Source: Sulfurovum sp. (GTDB taxonomy: Bacteria > Campylobacterota > Campylobacteria > Campylobacterales > Sulfurovaceae). From it: 55,818 bases of DNA. Each line of letters begins with the position of its first letter. Positions within the stretch are counted from its first letter, which is position 1. Shown here piece by piece: positions 25,976-34,050 of this stretch. The DNA lies in contig JAUUDF010000010.1 of NCBI GenBank assembly GCA_030826885.1, positions 1 through 55,818 on the forward strand. Reading direction: 5' to 3'. The translations under genes were made by a program, and so were the position numbers. A model generated the notes under the pieces. That model had not been told where the DNA came from, searched no databases, and saw only the letters and a program-made list of their open reading frames with translations.

Positions 25976-26982
25976 CTCCACACTCCTTCTATGATGCTGT
26001 TGCACACGGGACACTCTCCATGTTCACCGATGCGGTTCTGCGTCACGCCATAGCCGTTTCTGGCAATCAGGATCGTATCGCAATGGTGACAACGTGTCGG
26101 GGAATCGGCACCCACATTGCCAAGATAGATGTACTTCAATCCGGCCTCTCTTCCTATGGCTTCGGCCCGCCTGAGTGTCGCAAGGGCGGTTGCCTGATGG
26201 TCTTTCATTTTGTAATTTGGATAGAAGGCACTCAAATGCCAGGGTACATGTGTACCAAGATCGTTGGCGATGAAAGCTGCCATCTCGCGCAGATCACTAT
26301 CACTGTCGTTCTCTCCCTCTATCAACAGAGTTGTGACCTCTACCCAGATACCGTTGGCGACCAGTCGTCTGAGTGTCTCTTTGACCCCTTCAAGTCCGCC
26401 TTTGAGTACCTTTTTGTAGTAGGCATCATCCCAGCTTTTAAGGTCTATGTTCGCAGCATCGACCCATGTCGCCATATCATCGACCATCTCTTTGCTCTCA
26501 AAACCGTTGCTGACAAAGATGTTCTTGATGCCCTTTTCTTTGGCAATAACGCCTATGTCTTTGGCATAGGGGTAGAAGATGGTCGGTTCATTGTATGTGT
26601 AGGCAATGGAACGTGCACCGTGTTCTATGGCAAGCTCTACCATCTGTTCCGGACTTACTTCGATGTTCTCGTTCACCTCTTTACTCTGCGATATGTCCCA
26701 GTTCTGGCAGAAGGGACATTTGAAGTTGCACCCTACCGTACCAAAAGAGAGTACCTTGGAGTTTGGCAGCAGATGATAGAGCGGCTTTTTCTCGACCGGA
26801 TCGACATGCACGGCAATGGGGTGGCCGTACACAAGTGTTTTGAGCTTTCCCTCCTCGTTCTGATTCACCCCGCAAATACCTGTCTGTCCCTCTTTGAGCT
26901 GACAGCTGTGCTGACACAGGTTGCATATGATGGTTCCGTTCTCTTTGGGTGTATAGTAATTAAATGTTTCATGATATGTCAT
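25972..26982 (-). CDS. amrS: AmmeMemoRadiSam system radical SAM enzyme
   Basis: A 336-residue radical SAM enzyme of the PflA-like type. The cluster motif is GCNFKCPFCQNWDIS (CxxxCxxC, near residue 83). An additional N-terminal cysteine set (ICNLCQHSC, then GICG) and a C-terminal zinc-like set (CHHCDTI and CPVC) are present, as is usual for this subgroup. It generates a 5'-deoxyadenosyl radical; the substrate is unknown. It is first in the minus-strand operon, coupled by ATGA to the Memo-like gene. A -10 box lies 38 bases upstream. Confidence 0.88.
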   Translation of the reverse strand: MTYHETFNYYTPKENGTIICNLCQHSCQLKEGQTGICGVNQNEEGKLKTLVYGHPIAVHVDPVEKKPLYHLLPNSKVLSFGTVGCNFKCPFCQNWDISQSKEVNENIEVSPEQMVELAIEHGARSIAYTYNEPTIFYPYAKDIGVIAKEKGIKNIFVSNGFESKEMVDDMATWVDAANIDLKSWDDAYYKKVLKGGLEGVKETLRRLVANGIWVEVTTLLIEGENDSDSDLREMAAFIANDLGTHVPWHLSAFYPNYKMKDHQATALATLRRAEAIGREAGLKYIYLGNVGADSPTRCHHCDTILIARNGYGVTQNRIGEHGECPVCNSIIEGVWR

Positions 26983-27019
26983 TCTTAAACCTTTATATAT
27001 ATTGACTAAACTTTATTTA

Positions 27020-27025
27020 ATTATA
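27020..27025 (-). promoter_or_regulatory. Probable -10 box for the AmmeMemoRadiSam operon
   Basis: On the minus strand this reads TATAAT in the context GATATAATTAAA, 37 bases before the start at 26982. It is in the 108-base divergent spacer shared with lpxB; the plus strand has a weaker TATACT at 27058-27063 for lpxB. Confidence 0.45.
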
Positions 27026-27090
27026 TCACTTAACTTTGTAAATGTCAAATTTTGGGGTATACTCTCGAAAAAGACCAAAGGCTATACGTT

Positions 27091-28146
27091 ATGAAGCTGC
27101 TTGTTTCCGCACTCGAACCCTCTTCCAACCTCCATCTTCGCGAAGTTCTCAAACAGATGGACAATGTTGAACTTGTGGGAATTTTCGACAGGCATATAGA
27201 ACAGGGAACACCGCTTTACGATATTTCGGAGATGGCTGTTATGGGGGTTGTCGATGCACTCAAAAAACTGCCCTGGTTTTTCAGTGTTGCAGAGAAAATG
27301 GTGCATTTGGCAAAGGATGCGGACAAAGTACTGCTTATGGACGGCTCGGGGTTTAACCTTCCGCTTGCAAAAAAGATCAAAACAAAATATCCGGACAAAG
27401 AGATCATCTACTACATTTTGCCCCAGGTCTGGGCAAGCCGCCCCAACCGTGTTGTGAAGCTGGAGCGTTACTGTGACAGGCTTCTGGGCATTTTACCGTT
27501 TGAAACGGCCTACTACCCTTCAGGCAAAGCCGAGTATGTAGGACATCCGCTGCTCGATGAGATCAAAGTGCAAAGAGATATGGATACGCGTAATATCATC
27601 ACATTCATGCCGGGCAGCCGTAGGAGTGAAATAGAGCGTCTCATGCCCGTTTTTTTGAAATTGCGCCGCAAACTTGGCAACGATATCAGACCCATACTTG
27701 TCATACCTCCGCATTTCAGCAGGCAGCAGATCGCCAAACTCTACATCGGCAACCGTGAATTTGAGATCGTACGTAACAGCCATGAGGCACTGAAACGTTC
27801 CGAATTTGCGTTTATCTGTTCAGGTACGGCAACACTCGAAGCCGCACTTATCGGTACACCTTTTACCTTGGCCTACATTGCCAAGAAGGCCGACTTTTTC
27901 ATCGGTACCAAACTGCTTGGTATCAAACAGGTGGGACTTGCGAACATCATTCTCTCACACAAAGACGGAAGCACCTTGCACAATGAACTCCTGCAGGAGG
28001 ATGTAACGGTTGACAATCTGCTTGCAGAATACTACAATACCGACCGAAAAAAATTTGCGGACAAAGCCAAAGCGCTCCGCGAATATCTTGGGCATGGCAG
28101 CAGTCGGAATGTAGCTGACATTATTATGGGAAACGAAGAGAATTAA
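27091..28146 (+). CDS. lpxB: Lipid-A-disaccharide synthase
   Basis: Condenses UDP-2,3-diacylglucosamine with lipid X to form the lipid A disaccharide at the inner membrane. The 351-residue product begins in the family manner (LLVSALEPSSNLHLREVL) and has the blocks ILPQVWASRPNRV, FMPGSRRSEIERLMPVF and SGTATLEAALIGTPF, which hold the GT-B nucleotide-sugar site. An upstream ATG at 27052 would overlap the likely promoter; the ATG at 27091 matches the family start. Slightly shorter than E. coli LpxB (382). A heptamer repeat overlaps its stop codon. Confidence 0.92.
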   Translation: MKLLVSALEPSSNLHLREVLKQMDNVELVGIFDRHIEQGTPLYDISEMAVMGVVDALKKLPWFFSVAEKMVHLAKDADKVLLMDGSGFNLPLAKKIKTKYPDKEIIYYILPQVWASRPNRVVKLERYCDRLLGILPFETAYYPSGKAEYVGHPLLDEIKVQRDMDTRNIITFMPGSRRSEIERLMPVFLKLRRKLGNDIRPILVIPPHFSRQQIAKLYIGNREFEIVRNSHEALKRSEFAFICSGTATLEAALIGTPFTLAYIAKKADFFIGTKLLGIKQVGLANIILSHKDGSTLHNELLQEDVTVDNLLAEYYNTDRKKFADKAKALREYLGHGSSRNVADIIMGNEEN

Positions 28147-28174
28147 GAATTAAAAATTAGGAATTGAGAGTGAA
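28140..28174. repeat. Five tandem 7-base units around the lpxB stop
   Basis: The sequence divides into GAATTAA, GAATTAA, AAATTAG, GAATTGA and GAGTGAA. The first unit includes the lpxB stop codon. The repeats fill most of the gap to queH. This degenerate heptamer array resembles noncoding heptad repeats seen in other genomes; no function can be assigned. Confidence 0.5.
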
Positions 28175-28195
28175 AATGATGACTACGGAAGAAAA

Positions 28196-29275
28196 ATGTT
28201 AGTACATATCTGTTGTGCTGTGGACAGCCACTATTTCCTGCAAAAGCTCCAGAAGGATTATCCGGGCGAGAAACTGGTCGGTTTTTTCTATGACCCCAAC
28301 ATTCACCCCTACTCCGAGTACTACCTGCGACTGCTTGACGTGAAACGCAGCTGTAAAATACTTGGTATTGAACTCATTGAAGGGGAATACGACACCGAGA
28401 ACTGGCTTGAAGCGGTACGCGGTTTAGAGAAAGAACCTGAAAAAGGAGCGAGGTGTGAAGTCTGCTTTGACAGACGGTTTGAAGTGAGTGCGCAAAAAGC
28501 GGCAGAGCTGAATGAAACATCGTTCACCTCCACCCTGCTTACCTCACCGAAGAAATCGCTCAAGCAGCTTAAAACAGCGGGAGATGCGCTTGCACAGCGT
28601 TTTGGTGTGTCCTTTGTTGCCCCTGACTACCGTAAAGCCTCGGGTACACAGGAGCAGAATATCCTTGCCAAAGAGGATCAGCTCTACCGACAGGACTACT
28701 GCGGATGTCTTTTCGGCCTGACGATGCAGCGTGACCAGCAGCAAAAACTTGCCGACGAACTCTTCGTACCCGTTTCGGCACAGATACAGCCCGAATCCAT
28801 TGAAGCGCGTATCGCACTCTATGAAAAGCGATGGGAAGTTGAAGAGGAAGGCAAGGCGTATCGCATTGTCAAGCAGCGCTTTCTCAACTGGCGGCTGAAG
28901 TTTGCTCAGCTTAAAGTGCGCAAAGAGGTTGTTGATGCACACATACTGCCCTACTCTACACTTAAAAACGGCTATACACGCGGCAAGATCGACCATATCA
29001 TTGGCGATATACACTATATGAGCCGTGACGAGGTCAAATTTCTTTCGCTTGAAAGCTACAACAAACTGCTTGGGTGCAACTACGCCACTGTACGCGAACT
29101 TATCTTCAACCCGCCTGCGTTTGAGAAGGAAGTGGCACTTCGCGACATGTTGGGATTTTCTCATTACGACCTCTCTTCGGTGGTTGTGGTCGAAGAGATC
29201 CCCGCAAACAAGATAGAGCTGCTTGTAGAAAGTGAAACCTATGCCGATGTTGAAGAGAAACTGCTCTTGCTTTAA
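28196..29275 (+). CDS. queH: Epoxyqueuosine reductase QueH with a C-terminal extension
   Basis: Final step of queuosine synthesis, reducing epoxyqueuosine in tRNA. The N-terminal 200 residues carry the QueH (DUF208) signatures: HICCAVDSH at the start, EVCFDRRF, the DYRKASG segment and DYCGCLFG, supplying the cysteines that hold a 4Fe-4S cluster and metal. QueH is usually about 180-260 residues; this chain is 359, with a C-terminal region (about 205-359) rich in charged residues and without Cys. I recognise no domain there. It starts 49 bases after lpxB across the heptamer repeat. Confidence 0.85.
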   Translation: MLVHICCAVDSHYFLQKLQKDYPGEKLVGFFYDPNIHPYSEYYLRLLDVKRSCKILGIELIEGEYDTENWLEAVRGLEKEPEKGARCEVCFDRRFEVSAQKAAELNETSFTSTLLTSPKKSLKQLKTAGDALAQRFGVSFVAPDYRKASGTQEQNILAKEDQLYRQDYCGCLFGLTMQRDQQQKLADELFVPVSAQIQPESIEARIALYEKRWEVEEEGKAYRIVKQRFLNWRLKFAQLKVRKEVVDAHILPYSTLKNGYTRGKIDHIIGDIHYMSRDEVKFLSLESYNKLLGCNYATVRELIFNPPAFEKEVALRDMLGFSHYDLSSVVVVEEIPANKIELLVESETYADVEEKLLLL

Positions 29276-29347
29276 AGTTTTTCTCTCAACCTTTTTTTAC
29301 CAACCTTTCGATAAAATAAGCAAATTTTATACGCTAAAGGTTTACAC

Positions 29348-29797
29348 GTGCTATATAATGTTGTTGAAATACAGAATATCCTTCCCCACCGTTACCCGTT
29401 TCTTCTTGTTGACCGCATCACCAAACTGACAGAAGGCGAATATATTGAGGGTTACAAAAATGTCTCTATCTCCGAACCCGTCTTTCAGGGACATTTCCCA
29501 GGACATCCGATCTACCCCGGTGTCATGATCATCGAAGGCATGGCACAGGCGGGCGGTGTGCTGGCATTTAAGAGTATGGATGATGCTTCACAACAGGAAA
29601 TCGAGAACAAGGTCGTCTACTTCATGAGCATAGACAAAGCGAAATTCCGTGCACCCGTCACTCCGGGGGACCAACTCGTCTACAAGATCAATGTCCTCAA
29701 ACACAAAGGGGCAATCTGGAGTCTCGATGCCAAAGCCTATGTCGATGACAAACTGGTCGCACAGGCTGAACTCAAAGCCATGATCGTGGACAAGTAA
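29348..29797 (+). CDS. fabZ: 3-hydroxyacyl-ACP dehydratase FabZ
   Basis: Dehydrates 3-hydroxyacyl-ACP in fatty acid elongation. The 149-residue product shows [14 protein letters not shown], the catalytic His in [20 protein letters not shown] with the Glu later in the same helix, and the hot-dog fold strand pattern. The start codon is GTG at 29348; no in-frame ATG is nearer the conserved region. It is followed 4 bases later by lpxA, the classical fabZ-lpxA pair that balances membrane lipid and lipid A synthesis from a common precursor. Confidence 0.95.
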   Translation: MLYNVVEIQNILPHRYPFLLVDRITKLTEGEYIEGYKNVSISEPVFQGHFPGHPIYPGVMIIEGMAQAGGVLAFKSMDDASQQEIENKVVYFMSIDKAKFRAPVTPGDQLVYKINVLKHKGAIWSLDAKAYVDDKLVAQAELKAMIVDK

Positions 29798-29801
29798 GTC
29801 T

Positions 29802-30581
29802 ATGGCGATCATTCATCCCACTGCAGTTGTCGAAGAGGGTGCGCAACTCGCAGACAATGTTACTGTCGGCCCTTTTGCCTACATAGGACCAAGAGTTACC
29901 ATCGGTGAAGGTACCACGGTTGACTCCCATGCCGTCATTGACGGAATCACCACTATCGGCAGACACAACCGCATCTTTCCGCATGCTGCCGTAGGAACGA
30001 TTCCACAGGATTTGAAGTACGACGGTGAAGAGAGTGAACTCATCATCGGCGACCATAACACCATTCGTGAGTTTACACTGCTTAACCCTGGAACCAAAGG
30101 CGGAGGCATGGTCACCAAAATCGGCAATCACAATCTGTTGATGGGATATGTACACCTTGGGCATGACGTGATTCTCGGTGACCACTGCATTCTTGCCAAC
30201 GGTGCGACCCTTGCAGGACATGTGGAGCTGGGCAACCATGTTGTCATTGGCGGACTCACACCGGTACACCAATTCGTGCACATAGGCGACTATGCCATGA
30301 TTGGCGGCGCGAGTGCCGTAGCACAGGACATTCCGCCCTACTGTCTGGCAGAAGGCAACCGTGCCGTACTCAGAGGGCTCAACCTGACAGGGCTGAGACG
30401 AAAGATGGAACGTGACGACATCAATGCACTAAAGAGTGCCTACCGCGAACTTTTTGAACAGGGACAGCCGTTGCAGGAGGTCGCTCAGAGACTTTTCGAG
30501 TCAGACGATTCCATGCATGTAAAGGCACTGTGCAAATTCATCAAAACATCCAAACGCGGAATACCGTTTAACCGAAAATAG
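29802..30581 (+). CDS. lpxA: UDP-N-acetylglucosamine acyltransferase
   Basis: First step of lipid A synthesis: transfers a 3-hydroxyacyl chain from ACP to UDP-GlcNAc. The 259-residue product is a left-handed beta-helix of hexapeptide repeats (IHPTAVVEEGAQLADNVTVG onwards), with GNHNLLMGYVHLGHDV containing the catalytic His region and a C-terminal helical domain with LTGLRRKMERDDI. Typical trimeric enzyme; length matches E. coli LpxA (262). It follows fabZ directly, and a -10 box for clpX overlaps its stop. Confidence 0.96.
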   Translation: MAIIHPTAVVEEGAQLADNVTVGPFAYIGPRVTIGEGTTVDSHAVIDGITTIGRHNRIFPHAAVGTIPQDLKYDGEESELIIGDHNTIREFTLLNPGTKGGGMVTKIGNHNLLMGYVHLGHDVILGDHCILANGATLAGHVELGNHVVIGGLTPVHQFVHIGDYAMIGGASAVAQDIPPYCLAEGNRAVLRGLNLTGLRRKMERDDINALKSAYRELFEQGQPLQEVAQRLFESDDSMHVKALCKFIKTSKRGIPFNRK

Positions 30582-30587
30582 TATAAT
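30582..30587 (+). promoter_or_regulatory. Internal -10 box ahead of clpX
   Basis: TATAAT begins at the base after the lpxA stop, in the context TAGTATAATAGA, 32 bases before the clpX ATG. It would allow clpX-mreBC transcription independent of fabZ-lpxA. Confidence 0.45.
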
Positions 30588-30619
30588 AGAACAAGAAACC
30601 ATTTTTAAGAGGAAATACC

Positions 30620-31843
30620 ATGCCACATAAAGCTTGCAGCTTCTGCTCCAGTGTTGAAAGCGAAGAAAATCCACTGATCGCGGGAGAACATGCCTACATC
30701 TGCTCCAACTGTGTTGTCTCTGCCTACAAGATCCTTTTTGGTGAGGAAGAGGCCGAAGAGGGTGCATACGATGCAGAAACACACGTACTGTACACCCCAA
30801 AGGAGATCCACGCCCTGCTCGATGAGTACATCATCGGTCAGGAGAATGCCAAAAAGACACTCTCAGTTGCCGTTTACAACCATTACAAACGTATTTTCAA
30901 AGAGACCGAAGAGGAAAATGATACGCAGATTACAAAGTCGAATGTATTGCTTATCGGACCTACCGGTTCGGGTAAAACACTGCTTGCACAGACCATTGCA
31001 CGTTTTTTGAATGTTCCTATTGCCATTGCCGATGCGACAAACCTGACTGAAGCGGGATATGTGGGGGAAGATGTCGAGAATATTCTGACCAAACTGCTCA
31101 TGGCTGCCGACGGCGATGTCAAACGTGCCGAACAGGGAATCGTTTTCATCGATGAGATAGACAAGATAGCGAGAATGGGAGAGAACCGCTCCATTACCCG
31201 TGATGTGTCGGGAGAAGGTGTGCAGCAGGCACTGCTGAAACTCATTGAGGGTTCCATTGTCAATATTCCGCCAAAGGGAGGCAGAAAACACCCCAATCAG
31301 GACTTCATTCAGATCGACACCTCCAACATTCTTTTCATCTGCGGCGGGGCATTCGACGGGCTCAATGAGATCCTCAAACGCAGACTAGGTGCGAACGTAC
31401 TGGGCTTCGGACAGACCAAACGTTCCAAAAAAGAGGAAGAGAACCTGCTGCCGATGGTTGAAGCGGACGACCTTGTCTCCTACGGACTCATTCCCGAACT
31501 CATCGGCCGTCTGCATGTCTTTGCGACGCTTGAAGAGATCAGCAAGGAAGATATGGTACGTATTCTTGTCGAGCCGAAGAATTCGCTGGTCAAGCAGTAC
31601 CAGAAACTTTTCGAAATCGACAATGTTACCCTGACATTTGAAAAAGAGGCGCTTGAAGCTATCGCACAAAAAGCACTTGACAGAAAAACCGGTGCAAGAG
31701 GACTGCGTTCCATTATGGAAGAGACACTGCTTGATATTATGTACGAACTTCCAGAACTTGAAGGCTACGAGGTGATCATTACCGAAGATGTCGTTCTCAA
31801 TCATGCCAAACCGCTCTACATCAAAGACAAAAAATCTGCATAA
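30620..31843 (+). CDS. clpX: ATP-dependent protease unfoldase ClpX
   Basis: AAA+ unfoldase that delivers substrates to ClpP. The 407-residue product has the N-terminal four-Cys zinc domain (CSFCSS and ICSNCV), Walker A GPTGSGKT near residue 115, Walker [10 protein letters not shown], sensor and arginine blocks near [15 protein letters not shown], and the ClpP-contact loop region LGFGQ. It ends in the family C-terminal domain. The pore loop appears as GYVGED. No clpP lies nearby. AGAGGAAAT gives the ribosome site. It sits between lpxA and mreB. Confidence 0.97.
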   Translation: MPHKACSFCSSVESEENPLIAGEHAYICSNCVVSAYKILFGEEEAEEGAYDAETHVLYTPKEIHALLDEYIIGQENAKKTLSVAVYNHYKRIFKETEEENDTQITKSNVLLIGPTGSGKTLLAQTIARFLNVPIAIADATNLTEAGYVGEDVENILTKLLMAADGDVKRAEQGIVFIDEIDKIARMGENRSITRDVSGEGVQQALLKLIEGSIVNIPPKGGRKHPNQDFIQIDTSNILFICGGAFDGLNEILKRRLGANVLGFGQTKRSKKEEENLLPMVEADDLVSYGLIPELIGRLHVFATLEEISKEDMVRILVEPKNSLVKQYQKLFEIDNVTLTFEKEALEAIAQKALDRKTGARGLRSIMEETLLDIMYELPELEGYEVIITEDVVLNHAKPLYIKDKKSA

Positions 31844-31860
31844 ACAAAGGATGATCGATT

Positions 31861-32895
31861 ATGTTTAAAAAACTACTTGGACTCTTCTCTAACGACCTTG
31901 CCATTGACCTTGGTACCGCAAATACCCTGGTCTTGGTCAAGGGACAGGGCATCAGTATCAACGAACCCTCCGTCGTAGCGATCCAGTACGACAAACACGG
32001 ACAACAGCGCATCCTTGCAGTGGGGCAGGAAGCAAAAGACATGGTCGGAAAGACACCGGGAAATATCCGCGCGATCCGTCCCATGAAAGACGGTGTCATT
32101 GCAGACTTTGAAGTAACGGAGATGATGATCCGCTACTTCATTGAAAAAGCACACAAGCGTAAAGGGTTTTTCTCACCGCGTATCATCATCTGTGTGCCAT
32201 ACGGACTCACACAGGTCGAACGACGTGCGGTCAAAGACTCTGCAGAAAATGCCGGTGCACGCTATGTCTATCTTATTGAAGAGCCAATGGCCGCAGCCAT
32301 CGGTGCGGGAATTCCCGTCAAGGACCCCAACGGAAACCTTGTCGTCGACATTGGCGGCGGAACGACGGAGATCGGTGTGACTTCGCTGGGCGGTCTGGTA
32401 CAGAGTAAATCGATCCGTGTAGCCGGTGACCACATCGATCAGGCGATCGTCGATTATGTGAAAAAGAACTTTAACCTGCTCATCGGTGACCGTATTGCCG
32501 AAGAGCTTAAAATCAAAATAGGTACGGCAATCCCACTTGAAGAGGAGCTGATTACCACGGTACGCGGACGTGACCAGGTTGAAGGAAGCCTGACTTCCAT
32601 CGAGGTCACCTCCGAGCATATCCGTGCAGCCATGAAAGACTCCATTGAACAGATTGCCGATGCCCTCAAAGATGTACTGGAACATACTCCGCCGGAACTA
32701 GCGGGCGACATTGTCGAAAACGGCATTGTACTTACCGGCGGCGGTGCGCTTATTCGCGGACTGGACAAATATCTTTCCGATATTGTCAAACTGCCGGTCT
32801 ATATTGCCGAAGATCCGCTCCTTGCCGTTGCCAAAGGTACAGGCAAGGCACTTGATGAGATAGACCTTCTCCAGCAAATGGCGTATGAAGACTAG
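31861..32895 (+). CDS. mreB: Rod-shape actin homologue MreB
   Basis: Forms membrane-bound filaments that guide lateral wall synthesis and rod shape. The 344-residue product shows actin-fold nucleotide motifs: AIDLGTANTLV (phosphate 1), VVDIGGGTTEIGV (phosphate 2), and VLTGGGALIRGLD (adenosine). The N-terminus MFKKLLGLFSND is amphipathic, as in MreB proteins that bind membrane. It overlaps mreC by 11 bases, indicating a coupled mreBC unit. No mreD, pbp2 or rodA follows; they must lie elsewhere. Confidence 0.97.
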   Translation: MFKKLLGLFSNDLAIDLGTANTLVLVKGQGISINEPSVVAIQYDKHGQQRILAVGQEAKDMVGKTPGNIRAIRPMKDGVIADFEVTEMMIRYFIEKAHKRKGFFSPRIIICVPYGLTQVERRAVKDSAENAGARYVYLIEEPMAAAIGAGIPVKDPNGNLVVDIGGGTTEIGVTSLGGLVQSKSIRVAGDHIDQAIVDYVKKNFNLLIGDRIAEELKIKIGTAIPLEEELITTVRGRDQVEGSLTSIEVTSEHIRAAMKDSIEQIADALKDVLEHTPPELAGDIVENGIVLTGGGALIRGLDKYLSDIVKLPVYIAEDPLLAVAKGTGKALDEIDLLQQMAYED

Positions 32896-33967
32896 GATCA
32901 TCATTATTATCATACTCCTGCTCATTCTGGGAGTACTGCTTACACGCAATGATGAGCGTATTACCGATGCATTGCTGCGTGTCATCAACCCTATAAAGCA
33001 GAACTACAAAACATTTACGCAGGAGATCGAAGACAAAGGACACAGCTATCTCTTTCAAAAAGAGTCTATTGAAAAACTGACCAAAGAGAACCGTATACTC
33101 CGCAAACGTCTGCTCGAGCAGACGCACTACATCAAACAGGTTAAAGATATCTATCATTTCCTTCCGAGGCTGAGTAAACTTCCCGTTAAAAACATTTCAT
33201 TGACCAATACCATCTCCTATGTCAAACTCAACAGTTTTTCCCAGATTATTCTGACCAAACCCAAAGGGATCCAAGAGAAACATATTTACGGACTTATTCA
33301 GGACAGTGTCATTGCGGGTATTGCCCTTTTGCACAACAATCAGCTATACGGTTATCTGACTTCGGACGAACGATGTCGTTTTGCCGTATTTGTCGGAAAA
33401 GAGAAGGCACCGGGTATTGCCATTGGGCTGAAAGAACACAAAATGCTCATCAAGTTCATTCCAAAATGGTATAAAATCAATATAGGTGATAGCGTCGTTA
33501 CATCCGGACTGGATGATATCTTTTTTGCCAACCTTCCTGTAGGTGTCGTTACCAAAGTCGATACACAGAGTGCCTACAAGGTTGCCTACATCAAAACCTA
33601 TGCCGATATTTTCCACCCGAAACTTTTTTTCCTCATCAACAATGCAGCAGCGACACTGACGGAAGGGTTTGATGCCAATGCCACAAACCTTCCTGTCTGT
33701 ACCCCTGCCCCCAAACCAATCATCACGGTAGATGAGAATATAACCGCCACGGAAGAACTGAATCTCTCAAAAGAGGAGAATCTTTCCGAACTTCATATTT
33801 CAAGTATTCCCGAACGTATTGACCAGACACCCGAAGAGACCATAGAGCCCGAAATTCCGCAGGAACACCATGTCGAACCAAAAGCAAAACCGAAAACTGC
33901 ACAAAAACCGCCAAAAAGGAAACATCAGCCCAAACGTCCGGCTCCGCAAGTACTCGATCTCTTCTAA
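32885..33967 (+). CDS. mreC: Rod-shape-determining protein MreC
   Basis: Inner-membrane protein with a periplasmic domain that links MreB to the wall synthases. The 360-residue product has one N-terminal transmembrane helix (IIIIIILLLILGVLL), a coiled coil near residues 55-85 (SIEKLTKENRILRKRLLEQ) and the beta-rich MreC core ending GDSVVTSGLDDIFFANLPVG. A long C-terminal tail (about 280-360) is rich in Pro, Glu and Lys (PPKRKHQPKRPAPQ) and looks disordered; most MreC proteins lack so long a tail. It overlaps mreB by 11 bases. Confidence 0.9.
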   Translation: MKTRIIIIIILLLILGVLLTRNDERITDALLRVINPIKQNYKTFTQEIEDKGHSYLFQKESIEKLTKENRILRKRLLEQTHYIKQVKDIYHFLPRLSKLPVKNISLTNTISYVKLNSFSQIILTKPKGIQEKHIYGLIQDSVIAGIALLHNNQLYGYLTSDERCRFAVFVGKEKAPGIAIGLKEHKMLIKFIPKWYKINIGDSVVTSGLDDIFFANLPVGVVTKVDTQSAYKVAYIKTYADIFHPKLFFLINNAAATLTEGFDANATNLPVCTPAPKPIITVDENITATEELNLSKEENLSELHISSIPERIDQTPEETIEPEIPQEHHVEPKAKPKTAQKPPKRKHQPKRPAPQVLDLF

Positions 33968-33979
33968 ACCCCTTCTCTG

Positions 33980-34003
33980 ATGCCTTTTTTAAGGGCATTT
34001 TTG
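33980..34003 (+). terminator. Rho-independent terminator after mreC
   Basis: ATGCCTTT and AAGGGCAT pair (8 bp with one G-T) around a 3-base T loop and are followed by a run of T. It lies 13 bases after the mreC stop and ends before the carB promoter, closing the clpX-mreBC transcript. Confidence 0.65.
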
Positions 34004-34015
34004 GTCTCCTTTGAC

Positions 34016-34021
34016 TATAAT
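34016..34021 (+). promoter_or_regulatory. Probable -10 box for carB
   Basis: TATAAT in the context TTGACTATAATATCG lies 29 bases before the carB ATG, immediately after the mreC terminator. Confidence 0.5.
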
Positions 34022-34050
34022 ATCGAACTAAAAATCAAAGGTATTTCTCC

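Noticed and set aside
26020-26988. A 322-residue plus-strand open frame opposite the radical SAM gene
   Set aside because: The minus strand carries all cluster motifs of a known family; the plus-strand translation has no domain, ribosome site or composition of a real gene.
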